Positions 1 to 5,625 of a stretch of DNA of 5,625 nt are shown piece by piece. The notes beneath the pieces were generated by a model. The model was not told the DNA's origin. It made no database searches and saw only the letters and a program-made list of their open reading frames with translations. The stretch covers positions 1-5,625 of the forward strand of contig CALLVJ010000360.1 in the NCBI GenBank assembly GCA_938010625.1, written 5' to 3'. The first letter of the stretch is position 1. The number at the start of each line of letters is the position of its first letter. Source of the DNA: an uncultured Stomatobaculum sp. (lineage in GTDB: Bacteria > Bacillota > Clostridia > Lachnospirales > Lachnospiraceae). The position numbers were made by a program, and so were the translations under genes.

Positions 1-274
1 GCGAAGCATCCTGCTTCGCGCGCTCCAGTATGCCGGCCGCCTCTGCGCGCGCGTGCTCCATATTCTTCGTATACTCTGCCTTGACAGCCTCTGCCTCTGC
101 TTTTTCCTGTTCCGCTGCCCGTATGTTCTGATCCGCCCGTTTCTGGCGCTCTTCGAGGACGCGCCGAATGGGTTTGAACAGGAACTTCTTCATCAAAAAC
201 ATCTGGATGAAGAGATTCAGGATGGTCAGAATAAAAGTCGAAGGCACGATGGTTACCAGTGCCTGTGTATCCAT
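1..274 (-). CDS. atpF: F1Fo ATP synthase subunit b, N-terminal part (runs off left edge)
   Basis: This is the peripheral-stalk subunit b, which anchors F1 to the membrane a subunit and acts as stator. The first 91 residues are visible. They contain one N-terminal membrane helix (about residues 7-27), then a KKFLFKPI segment (residues 29-36), and then a long charged helix rich in Glu, Lys, Arg and Ala. This is the family layout of a membrane anchor followed by a dimerising right-handed coiled coil. The ATG at 272-274 is chosen because GGGAGGAG lies a few bases upstream (279-286) and because it falls 15 bp after the atpE stop. The gene is fourth after atpI in the usual Fo order (I, a, c, b). 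About half of the expected ~160-170 residues lie beyond the window. The family call is secure from sequence and position; nothing unusual is visible. Confidence 0.95.
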   Translation of the reverse strand, partial: MDTQALVTIVPSTFILTILNLFIQMFLMKKFLFKPIRRVLEERQKRADQNIRAAEQEKAEAEAVKAEYTKNMEHARAEAAGILERAKQDAS

Positions 275-289
275 TCCGCTCCTCCCGAT

Positions 290-583
<294 letters not shown>

Positions 584-611
584 CTAAATGTTGGTGATTG
601 CAAGCGCCGTC

Positions 612-1376
612 TCATCCTTCCGCGGCATTTGCAATGTACATAATGGTGAGCATTGTGAAAATGAAAGCCTGCATGATGCCGGAAAACCAGTCGAAATAAA
701 ACGACAGGATGGCCGGCAAGCCGACTGCAAGAATGGGAACCCGACTTCCCAGAAAATCTCCGATCACGCCGGGAATCCGGCCAAAGAGCGCTGCCGAGGC
801 AACGCCAAGCGCCGCATAAATCAGGCCGTTGATGACCACGCCGGAGAGCACATTGCCAAAGTGACGGCAGGCCATGCTGATTGGCGTTGCAATCTCCGAG
901 AGAATATTGAATGGCGTCATCACCGGAATTGGCGTCGTGAAGCCCTTCAGGTAGCCGAGCACCCCGCCCGCCTTGATCTTGTTCAGCGTGATCATCGTAA
1001 AGACGGTCACCGCCCAGGCAGCTTCGACCGACAAATCAGCCGTCGGACTTCTGAGCCCGATCAGACTGATCAGATTCGAAATCACGCTCGTTGAAAACAG
1101 CGCGCCGACGAACGGAATCAGGTAATCGAACTGATTCCCGCCCGTGTTGTTCCGCACCAGATTTTCCGCGCTCTCCACAATGAGTTCCGCGAGCGCCTGC
1201 CGTTTTCCAATGTGTTCGACCTTCAAATCATGGGTCAGAAAAATACAGAGCCCCGTGATTATCAGCATCACCAGCCAGGAGACAACCACTGTCTCCGAGA
1301 CCACAATGTCTCCGAGAATTGGCAAATGCGTCGGAATGCGGAAGAAAATCTTTGCGCCGGAAATATCAAAGTTCAT
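612..1376 (-). CDS. atpB: F1Fo ATP synthase subunit a
   Basis: This is the membrane stator subunit, which forms the two ion half-channels against the c ring. The 254-residue protein has several membrane helices (about 28-48, 85-108, 118-134, 170-200, 213-250). The conserved helix around residues 165-178 contains R171 (codon 864-866) in a CRHFGN context; this is the essential arginine facing the c-ring carboxylate. The residue after it is His, where many a subunits have Leu (RLFGN). A downstream SFYFDWFSGIMQAFIF segment (225-240) resembles the conserved last helix, which contains the Gln of the family (Q236). The length is normal for a bacterial a subunit. The ATG is preceded by GGGGGTGAG, inside the 3' end of atpI; the atpI stop is only 3 bp upstream. 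The gene is co-transcribed with its neighbours by position. Confidence 0.97.
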   Translation of the reverse strand: MNFDISGAKIFFRIPTHLPILGDIVVSETVVVSWLVMLIITGLCIFLTHDLKVEHIGKRQALAELIVESAENLVRNNTGGNQFDYLIPFVGALFSTSVISNLISLIGLRSPTADLSVEAAWAVTVFTMITLNKIKAGGVLGYLKGFTTPIPVMTPFNILSEIATPISMACRHFGNVLSGVVINGLIYAALGVASAALFGRIPGVIGDFLGSRVPILAVGLPAILSFYFDWFSGIMQAFIFTMLTIMYIANAAEG

Positions 1377-1379
1377 AGC

Positions 1380-1814
1380 TTAGATCTCACCCCCTTGTTT
1401 GGTTTTTTGTTTTTTTGATGATGAGAAAACACCCTGCAGCCGCACGGAAAATCCCGGAAAAAACAGAGGCAAAATACCGGCAACCGGGTGAATGACAGGC
1501 ACCGCAACCGCGAGTATCATCCACACAAGCTGCATGGTATTGCGACTCACATAGGATTTCTGCATGAATCGCTTTGCCTCCCTGGGATCTTCGAGCCCCG
1601 CGACATGCTGCACCGTGAGCCCCATCAGAAAGAAATTCAGAACTCCCACCGCTGCCCCCGGCAGGGCAGAAAACACTGTGCCGGGAGAAAAGCTGACCTT
1701 CGCCGGAAGTGCCAGATGCAGGGCAAAAAAGATTGCCAGCATGACAGCTGTCATGAACACTACATGGAGTGCCACCCGTCCAGTTTCGCGCCGGACAGCT
1801 TCCTGTACCTTCAT
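1380..1814 (-). CDS. atpI: ATP synthase protein I (AtpI family membrane protein)
   Basis: This is a 144-residue membrane protein with four predicted helices: about 14-34, 46-68, 91-109 and 110-127. It ends in a basic polar tail of Ser, Lys and Gln. It fits the ATP-synt_I family in size, topology and position directly before atpB. Members of the family have been described as assembly factors for the c ring and, together with AtpZ, as linked to Mg2+/Ca2+ supply; which role applies here cannot be read from sequence. The reading frame is open about 180 bp further upstream, but that part is unlike the family and overlaps atpZ. I chose the ATG at 1812-1814, which follows a GGGAAGGGAGCAGG purine tract and starts 19 bp after the atpZ stop. 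The family call rests on topology and synteny rather than on a strong motif. Confidence 0.85.
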   Translation of the reverse strand: MKVQEAVRRETGRVALHVVFMTAVMLAIFFALHLALPAKVSFSPGTVFSALPGAAVGVLNFFLMGLTVQHVAGLEDPREAKRFMQKSYVSRNTMQLVWMILAVAVPVIHPVAGILPLFFPGFSVRLQGVFSSSKKQKTKQGGEI

Positions 1815-1833
1815 AGTCCTGCTCCCTTCCCTT

Positions 1834-2103
1834 TCAGCGGTGTTCGTTGCTCGCAATGCGCGCCTCTTGTTCCTCTTCTTTTTTCTCTGTCCGCTCGCAC
1901 TCCCGCCGGTAAAATTTCCACGCCGTCGCAAAGGAGCCGCCGAGGCCAAAGAAGAAGCCCGGAATGTACACCCACGCGCTGACCTGCCAGCGTGCAACCA
2001 GGTAGTGGCATAAAAAAAGGCATAAAAGAAGCGGCGCCGCGAGAGAAAGCCCGAACTGGCTCAGCAGCAAAAGGTTTTGCATAATCTCAGAACGATGCTT
2101 CAT
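1834..2103 (-). CDS. atpZ: AtpZ/AtpI-family small membrane protein, first gene of the atp operon
   Basis: This 89-residue protein has two membrane helices (about 10-36 and 42-62), with a glycine-rich second helix (residues 49-57). It ends in a highly charged tail (65-82, mostly Glu, Lys and Arg). This is the layout of the AtpZ family (putative F1Fo ATPase accessory subunit), which commonly sits just ahead of atpI. In Bacillus, AtpZ and AtpI have been linked to divalent cation uptake serving the synthase; that function is known of the family and not shown here. The frame could start at a TTG 30 bp upstream, but the ATG at 2101-2103 is preferred because GGAGAGAGG lies about 6 bp before it. It is the first gene behind the 2149-2177 promoter. 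Sequence identity to any specific AtpZ could not be tested, so the symbol is assigned from topology and position. Confidence 0.75.
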   Translation of the reverse strand: MKHRSEIMQNLLLLSQFGLSLAAPLLLCLFLCHYLVARWQVSAWVYIPGFFFGLGGSFATAWKFYRRECERTEKKEEEQEARIASNEHR

Positions 2104-2148
2104 TTTCTGCCTCTCTCCACAACACCGGAACAATAAAATACCAATTTA

Positions 2149-2177
2149 TTTTTATCACTTGTCCTCGCCTTTGTCAA
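2149..2177 (-). promoter_or_regulatory. Sigma-A-type promoter of the atp operon
   Basis: On the minus strand a perfect TTGACA (-35, 2172-2177) is followed after exactly 17 bp by TAAAAA (-10, 2149-2154, four of six consensus bases) in an A/T-rich context. Transcription would begin near 2142, giving a leader of about 40 bases before the atpZ ATG at 2103. This is the only good promoter I found ahead of the five visible atp genes, and their spacing is consistent with one transcript. Confidence 0.7.
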
Positions 2178-2237
2178 GGTAATTATAACTAACTTAAATT
2201 GCCCCTTACGCCTGCATTTTAGGCAAAGTGTGATAAA

Positions 2238-2276
2238 TCCAGCTGCTTTTCAGCCCTTTCCATTGAAAATGCTGGA
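2238..2276. repeat. Interrupted inverted repeat in the divergent atp/HD intergenic region
   Basis: TCCAGC (2238-2243) pairs with GCTGGA (2271-2276), and inside it TTTTCA (2247-2252) pairs with TGAAAA (2264-2269). An asymmetric internal loop (3 against 1 bases) and an 11-base apical loop complete a 12-bp hairpin. On the plus strand it is followed by CTTTTTCC. It lies about 60 bp upstream of the atp -35 box and about 57 bp upstream of the HD gene start. It could be a regulator's operator, a leader hairpin of the HD transcript, or a weak terminator blocking read-through. The sequence does not decide between these. Confidence 0.45.
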
Positions 2277-2302
2277 CTTTTTCCGCGCTTTGTTTCAAAA
2301 TG

Positions 2303-2308
2303 TATACA
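2303..2308 (+). promoter_or_regulatory. Possible -10 element for the HD-domain gene
   Basis: TATACA matches the -10 consensus at four of six positions and sits 24 bp before the ATG of the HD gene. That leaves a leader too short to be comfortable with the GGAGGT ribosome site (2319-2324). The best -35 at 17-18 bp spacing matches only three bases. This is the best plus-strand candidate in the gap, but it is weak. Confidence 0.2.
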
Positions 2309-2332
2309 AGGACATCACGGAGGTAGTTACAA

Positions 2333-2899
2333 ATGAAAACAGCCAAAGAAATTGCGCGGGACATGGCCTTTTACTCCAAGGGAAATTTACATGACATTGA
2401 TCACTTCCTCCGCGTCTGGGGCTATGCGCAGGACATCGCAGACGGCGAACACCTCTCGAAGCGCGAACGCTATGTGCTCGAAGTCGCCGCCATCACGCAC
2501 GATATCGCCTGTCCGCTCTACCGTGAGAAATATGGCAATACCAGCGGCAAAAATCAGGAGAAAGAAGGAGCCATTCTGGTTCGCGAATTTTTGAAGGATG
2601 CAGACATTCCCGCCGCACAGCTGGAGCGCATTGTCTTTCTGGTCGGACATCATCACAGCTTTGATGCGGTCGATGGAACTGACTACCAGATTCTCCTCGA
2701 GGCCGACTATATCGCCAACGCGCTCGAAAATCACACGCCCCACTCTGCCATCAGACAGGCTCTCAAAACCATCTTCCGCACCAAGAGCGGAATCAGAGAG
2801 GCACAGATCATGCTGCATCTTCCCACCTCTTCTGTCGATGTCACATCTCATACCTCTCTTTCAGATGATTCAATCTACAATTCCCGGCGCAACGTCTGA
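2333..2899 (+). CDS. HD-domain protein, putative metal-dependent phosphohydrolase
   Basis: This 188-residue soluble protein carries the HD-superfamily metal ligands in order: H24 (in HDIDHFLRV), H56-D57 (in AAITHDIA) and D125 (in LLEADYIAN). An extra HHH cluster lies at 106-108 (VGHHHSF). HD proteins of this compact type are usually phosphohydrolases acting on nucleotides or other phosphorylated small molecules; the substrate here is unknown. The domain seems to end near residue 163 (after the FRTKSGIREA segment). It is followed by a Ser/Thr/Asp-rich tail of about 25 residues that looks like an add-on. The ATG is well supported by GGAGGT at 2319-2324, 8 bp upstream. It is the only plus-strand gene visible, divergent from the atp operon. 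Its last 30 bp overlap the end of the opposing methyltransferase gene, with no terminator between them. The family assignment is firm; the function is not. Confidence 0.9.
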   Translation: MKTAKEIARDMAFYSKGNLHDIDHFLRVWGYAQDIADGEHLSKRERYVLEVAAITHDIACPLYREKYGNTSGKNQEKEGAILVREFLKDADIPAAQLERIVFLVGHHHSFDAVDGTDYQILLEADYIANALENHTPHSAIRQALKTIFRTKSGIREAQIMLHLPTSSVDVTSHTSLSDDSIYNSRRNV

Positions 2900-3556
2900 C
2901 GCCTTTCCAAACGTGCGAACCGCCTCCTCCGAAAAGTCTTTTTCCATTTCACGGTCCCCTCGCCTGCACTCTGCATAGAGGAGCGGCATCCTCACCAGGA
3001 TTTCTCTGGCAAAAACAACATTCCAGCCGTTTTGCCGCAAAAACGCGAGATAAGTCTCTGCGGTCCACTGGTGCACAAAAGGCACGCCAATGAGCCGCAG
3101 AACGCCTGCCCAAAACTTACTCGGCCGACTGATCTTCTGCCTCATAAAATTGGGGGCGATCAGTAGTCCTCCTGGTCTCAAGACTCGTGCAATTTCCTGC
3201 AGCACTCTTTCCGGATCAGGAACCAGGTGCAGCGCATTTGCAATAATGACCACATCAAAGGATTGGTCTCTATAAGGCAGGGACTGCGCATCCGCCACTG
3301 CAAAGCGGAGGTTTGGCGGACAGTCTCCCTTTCTTGCCTCGGCAATCATACCAGCAGAATAGTCTGTCGCGAGTACACTCTTTGCAAACGGTGCAATCTC
3401 CCTGGCAATCAGTCCCGGTCCCGTGGCAAGCTCCAACACCTCTTTTCCCTGAACCCACTGCGAAATGCGGCGATACAAAAACGCATACATCTTCCGCTCC
3501 CCCCGCATCACGCGGGTATAAAACGGCGCATACATATCCCAGATGTTCTTTTTCAC
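2870..3556 (-). CDS. Class I SAM-dependent methyltransferase (Methyltransf_11/25 type)
   Basis: This 228-residue protein has a Rossmann-type SAM domain at about residues 35-135. Motif I is VLELATGPG (40-48). The acidic residue that contacts the SAM ribose follows in LATDYS (D65). ADAQSLPY (88-95) with SFDVVI is motif II. LRPGGLL (126-132) follows the motif III helix. The N-terminal region, with WDMYAPFY, and the C-terminal ~90 residues would form the substrate lid. The closest functional types are UbiE-like and phospholipid or small-molecule methyltransferases; the substrate is not identifiable. It starts with GTG at 3554-3556: the upstream gene's TGA overlaps it as GTGA, and GGGAGA lies about 8 bp before it. 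This indicates translational coupling to the hydrolase gene. An alternative start at Met8 would break the coupling. The 3' end overlaps the HD gene on the other strand. Confidence 0.92.
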   Translation of the reverse strand: MKKNIWDMYAPFYTRVMRGERKMYAFLYRRISQWVQGKEVLELATGPGLIAREIAPFAKSVLATDYSAGMIAEARKGDCPPNLRFAVADAQSLPYRDQSFDVVIIANALHLVPDPERVLQEIARVLRPGGLLIAPNFMRQKISRPSKFWAGVLRLIGVPFVHQWTAETYLAFLRQNGWNVVFAREILVRMPLLYAECRRGDREMEKDFSEEAVRTFGKASDVAPGIVD

Positions 3557-4668
3557 CCTGATCTCCCATCAACAATGTTCGGAATTTTATTCAGCACAGT
3601 TGTCCCACCGGCGTGCGCCAAGCTCCTGAGCGCTGTCAGCAATTCGTTTCGCTTCTCTTTGGGGAGTTCACCCAGTCCCTTGATGATAATCCCGCTGTTC
3701 TTAAACAGATTCTCTCTGAATTCCAGAAAAGTCTCCGCCTCTGTCGCCTCAATCATAGAAAATACGGTAGAGACCAGAGATTCCCTCGTCTCATCGCCCA
3801 GCGTTTCAAGCCAGGATCCAAGTGACACCTTGACGAAATCACTGAAAGCATCTAATTTTGCTCTGACAAACTTATCTTTTGTCACTTCCCAGGTCGTCAC
3901 ATCATGTTGAAAAATGCCGACTGCGTTGCTCTTCACGACAATCTGTTCCGCTCTGCTGGAAAGCAACTGACCTATGATAGAAGTCTGTGGAACGATGCTC
4001 GTTATTTTAGGCAGTACCTCCTGATATGCTTCCGTGTCAATTATTTCCTCCCGAAATCCCGGCCCGTCGTTATTATAGATTCTTGCAATGCGTTCTTTGA
4101 TCGCCTTTTCGCAAAAAGCGGCTGCGTACATTGCGAAATTTCCGCCTTTCGAATGCCCGCCCAGAATCAAAGCGCCGTCCATGCAAACAGCCACTTGATT
4201 CAAATAGGAGACTGCCTCTCTGGCTCCCTCAGTCTCTGCGGTAAAGCTCATCAGGAAATCTTCTTTCCAGCCCGTGATGCTCTGATCCGTTCCGCGAAAC
4301 GATATATATGTTGTCCCATCCGGCAGCAAAAAGACCACCGCCGCAAATTGCTGGACTTTTCTCTTGTCAAAGACTTCTTTGTACTGTGCAATCCTCGTCC
4401 CTTGAAAACGCGCCCCCAGCACCATTTCTTCAAGTAAGAGCGGCGCCCTCTCGATAAAGTGCCTGCTCTCCCGAATTTTTTCCAAAGAATGCTTCTGACG
4501 AAACAGTTCAAAGCAGTCTTCGATACTACAGTCACACTCTTCTCCCCGCAATAATTCTCCGAAATCCATATAGGCGAGATAAGACAAAATCACATTGTCA
4601 ATCTCATTAAACGGCGCTGCTCTGAGGCTGACATCGTTTCTCCACTGTAGGTAGTCAAACAGCTCCAT
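3553..4668 (-). CDS. Mbeg1-like (DUF2974) alpha/beta-hydrolase, putative lipase/esterase
   Basis: This 371-residue protein opens with MELFDYLQWRNDVSL, the typical start of the DUF2974/Mbeg1-like family. It then shows a class-3-lipase-like core. Strand TYISFRGTD (120-128) would supply the oxyanion region. GGHSKGGN (170-177) is the nucleophile elbow with S173. NNDGPGF (199-205, D201) and QHDVTTW (H255) could complete a Ser-Asp-His triad. The last ~100 residues are predicted helical and charged and lie outside the catalytic core. No signal peptide or membrane segment is visible, so it is probably cytoplasmic. The substrate is unknown; lipase activity is inferred from the elbow motif only. The frame also allows a TTG start 6 bp upstream, but the ATG at 4666-4668 has GAGAGGTG at proper spacing, whereas for the TTG it would be too close. 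It begins 6 bp after the GNAT stop and overlaps the methyltransferase start by 4 bp. Confidence 0.88.
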   Translation of the reverse strand: MELFDYLQWRNDVSLRAAPFNEIDNVILSYLAYMDFGELLRGEECDCSIEDCFELFRQKHSLEKIRESRHFIERAPLLLEEMVLGARFQGTRIAQYKEVFDKRKVQQFAAVVFLLPDGTTYISFRGTDQSITGWKEDFLMSFTAETEGAREAVSYLNQVAVCMDGALILGGHSKGGNFAMYAAAFCEKAIKERIARIYNNDGPGFREEIIDTEAYQEVLPKITSIVPQTSIIGQLLSSRAEQIVVKSNAVGIFQHDVTTWEVTKDKFVRAKLDAFSDFVKVSLGSWLETLGDETRESLVSTVFSMIEATEAETFLEFRENLFKNSGIIIKGLGELPKEKRNELLTALRSLAHAGGTTVLNKIPNIVDGRSG

Positions 4669-4674
4669 CTGCAA

Positions 4675-5133
4675 TCACCTCTCTGTGCCGAGCTTACGCC
4701 CGTAAACCTCACAGCCGTCTCGCTGCCCCAGATATGCAAATCCGAACTTTTCCGCGATATGCCTTGTCACGGCTTGTGCCGGGCTACACTCGAGCACCGC
4801 TGACTTTCCTTCGGCATAGGCCTTTTCAATCAGTTGTTTTGTCAGCCTGCCCGCGTATCCCCTGCCCCAAAAAGCTCTTCTCAGTACCCATCCGATTTCT
4901 TTGCTCTCCTCGTCGTAGTCATGGTAAATCACATACCCGACAAAATCACGATTCGCAGTTTCAACGGCATAAATGAGCGGTGACTGAGACAAACCCGCGA
5001 AATGCAAGAAGGCCTCCGTCTGTTGAAGAGAAAAGGGCGGCTCGATATAGCGCATCACTTCTTCGTCCGAAAGCAGCTCGTATACGGCTTGCAAATCATC
5101 TTCCCGGAAACGTCGAATCTTTAACGTGTCCAT
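4675..5133 (-). CDS. GNAT-family N-acetyltransferase (RimJ/RimL-like)
   Basis: This 152-residue single-domain acetyltransferase opens with LKIRRFREDDLQAVYELL, the usual first strand and helix of RimJ/RimL-type (Acetyltransf_3) GNATs. DFVGYVIYHDYD (63-74) is the central strand pair. Motif A, which binds acetyl-CoA, is IGWVLRRAFWGRGYAG (80-95), with the G90-x-G92-x-A94 loop. RHIAEKFGFAYLG (124-136) matches motif B. The acceptor (protein N-terminus, amino acid or small molecule) cannot be told. Two ATGs stand in tandem; the second (5131-5133) is preferred because GGAGG is 5 bp before it and only 2 bp before the first, which would add one Met. It is the first gene of the three-gene unit and is preceded by the promoter candidate at 5193-5221. 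Confidence 0.92.
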   Translation of the reverse strand: MDTLKIRRFREDDLQAVYELLSDEEVMRYIEPPFSLQQTEAFLHFAGLSQSPLIYAVETANRDFVGYVIYHDYDEESKEIGWVLRRAFWGRGYAGRLTKQLIEKAYAEGKSAVLECSPAQAVTRHIAEKFGFAYLGQRDGCEVYGRKLGTER

Positions 5134-5192
5134 CATTTCCTCCGAACCTACTATCTCCGCCTATGGTTTATCCCCTTTGACATACTATCCAA

Positions 5193-5221
5193 ATCATACA
5201 ACCTCCCCTGTTGAAAGTCGA
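5193..5221 (-). promoter_or_regulatory. Candidate sigma-A-type promoter of the GNAT/hydrolase/methyltransferase unit
   Basis: On the minus strand TCGACT (-35, 5216-5221, four of six consensus bases) is separated by 17 bp from TATGAT (-10, 5193-5198, five of six). The start would fall near 5186, about 53 bases before the GNAT ATG. The sequence GCGCTA occurs twice, 10 bp apart, directly upstream of the -35 box. No other comparable pair was found in the 5137-5288 gap. Confidence 0.5.
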
Positions 5222-5237
5222 TAGCGCTCCTTAGCGC
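5222..5237. repeat. Two direct repeats of TAGCGC, 10 bp apart
   Basis: TAGCGC stands at 5222-5227 and again at 5232-5237 on the plus strand. It reads GCGCTA-AGGA-GCGCTA on the minus strand and abuts the candidate -35 box. The repeat period equals one DNA turn, which would suit an activator bound on one face, but a six-base repeat can also arise by chance. Confidence 0.3.
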
Positions 5238-5288
5238 CACGCAGGTATTATTCGGACGTAAGCAGCAAAACGGAAGCAAAACAAATAT

Positions 5289-5324
5289 CCTCCCGCATAC
5301 TCTCGTTCGAGAGACGGCGGGAGG
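5289..5324 (-). terminator. Intrinsic terminator of the RNA methyltransferase gene
   Basis: CCTCCCGC (5289-5296) pairs with GCGGGAGG (5317-5324) as an 8-bp GC-rich stem. A 3x3 internal loop follows, then CTCTC/GAGAG (5300-5304 / 5309-5313) closed by GTTC. Read on the minus strand, the hairpin is followed by ATATTTGTTTTG, a T-rich tail, and it begins 27 bp after the stop at 5352. The plus-strand side also has a weaker CCTTTCTGTTT tail, so some bidirectional action is possible, but no plus-strand gene ends here. Confidence 0.85.
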
Positions 5325-5351
5325 CCTTTCTGTTTCAATTGTTCTTTATTC

Positions 5352-5625
5352 TCACGACTTTTTCCCCAGCAGCGCGACGCACTCAAGATGCTCTGTCAGC
5401 GGAAAGTTGTCAAGCGGCACGAGGCGCTCGCAGTGATAATTCCAGCGCTTTAGAAACTGTAAATCCCGCGCGAGGGTCTCTGGATTACAAGAGACATAGA
5501 CAATGCGCCTTGGTTTCACCTTACAGGCACTCGACAAAAAGCGCTCCGTACTGCCGCTCCGCGGCGGATCCATGAGCACGACGTCGAGTTTCTCGCCGCT
5601 CGCTCCGATCTGTTCCAGAAATTCG
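5352..5625 (-). CDS. TrmA/RlmD-family RNA (uracil-5-)-methyltransferase, C-terminal part (runs off right edge)
   Basis: Only the last 90 residues are in the window; the frame is open to the right edge, so the gene starts outside. Family enzymes make 5-methyluridine in tRNA or 23S rRNA using SAM. The visible motifs are decisive. DVVLMDPPRSG (visible residues 14-24) is motif IV. VYVSCNPETLARDL (42-55) contains the catalytic cysteine that attacks uracil C6. FPLTEHLECVALL (74-86) contains the general-base glutamate (E80 or E83 of the visible part) in the family's C-terminal FPxTxHxE context. The protein ends in a short basic tail. Whether it is the rRNA (RlmD/RlmCD) or tRNA (TrmA) type cannot be told without the N-terminal TRAM and Fe-S cysteine region; in Bacillota the rRNA type is the usual one. 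A strong terminator follows 27 bp after the stop. Confidence 0.93.
   Translation of the reverse strand, partial: EFLEQIGASGEKLDVVLMDPPRSGSTERFLSSACKVKPRRIVYVSCNPETLARDLQFLKRWNYHCERLVPLDNFPLTEHLECVALLGKKS

Noticed and set aside
588..1094. Plus-strand open frame of 168 codons inside atpB
   Set aside because: Antisense to the conserved a subunit, with no recognisable domain and a composition typical of a reverse-complement shadow.
1815..1997. Upstream extension of atpI by 61 residues
   Set aside because: It would overlap atpZ by more than 160 bp and is basic, low-complexity sequence; the internal ATG at 1812-1814 has a ribosome site.
1488..2013. Overlapping plus-strand frames opposite atpI and atpZ
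   Set aside because: The minus-strand genes have membrane topology, ribosome sites and operon order; the plus frames have none of these.
2886..2903. Possible terminator hairpin GGCG/CGCC followed by TTT at the HD gene end
   Set aside because: Only four base pairs around a ten-base loop and a three-base T run; too weak to call.
3227..3910. Plus-strand open frame of 227 codons spanning the methyltransferase and hydrolase genes
   Set aside because: It crosses the GTGA junction of two clear minus-strand genes and shows no domain or ribosome site.
5177..5182. Perfect plus-strand TTGACA upstream of the terminator region
   Set aside because: No -10-like hexamer at 16-18 bp and no plus-strand gene downstream within the window.
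5264..5282. Direct repeat AGCAAAAC twice, 11 bp apart
   Set aside because: It lies in the T-rich (minus strand) tail after the terminator, where such runs are expected.

Overview
The window comes from a bacterial chromosome with a base composition near 50% GC. The gene content and the very purine-rich ribosome binding sites suggest an anaerobic Bacillota (Firmicutes). Negativicutes would fit the ATP synthase c subunit, but that placement is inference. Nearly everything is on the minus strand; the one plus-strand gene is an HD-domain protein.

Positions 1-2103 (minus strand) are the promoter-proximal half of an F1Fo ATP synthase operon, read right to left: atpZ, atpI, atpB (a), atpE (c) and the start of atpF (b), which runs off the left edge. 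A good sigma-A-type promoter lies at 2149-2177. The c subunit carries two glutamates (E34 and E67) plus T68, T69 and Y72. This matches the two-carboxylate ion site known from the Na+-driven Fusobacterium nucleatum rotor, so the enzyme may well be Na+-coupled.

Positions 2104-2332 are a divergent intergenic region. It holds the atp promoter, an interrupted inverted repeat, and the Shine-Dalgarno site of the plus-strand HD-domain phosphohydrolase gene (2333-2899).

Positions 2870-5133 (minus strand) form a tight three-gene unit: GNAT acetyltransferase, Mbeg1/DUF2974-type alpha/beta hydrolase, and class I SAM methyltransferase. The gaps are 6 bp and a 4-bp GTGA stop/start overlap. The last gene overlaps the tail of the HD gene by 30 bp, end to end. 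A candidate promoter is at 5193-5221. The substrates of these three enzymes cannot be read from the sequence.

At the right edge (5352-5625, minus strand) is the C-terminal part of a TrmA/RlmD-family RNA uracil-5 methyltransferase, followed by a strong intrinsic terminator at 5289-5324.

I see no mobile element, CRISPR array, tRNA or rRNA gene, and no clear new defence or metabolic system. The points most worth checking are the two-carboxylate c subunit, the GNAT/hydrolase/methyltransferase unit, and the inverted repeat in the divergent promoter region.
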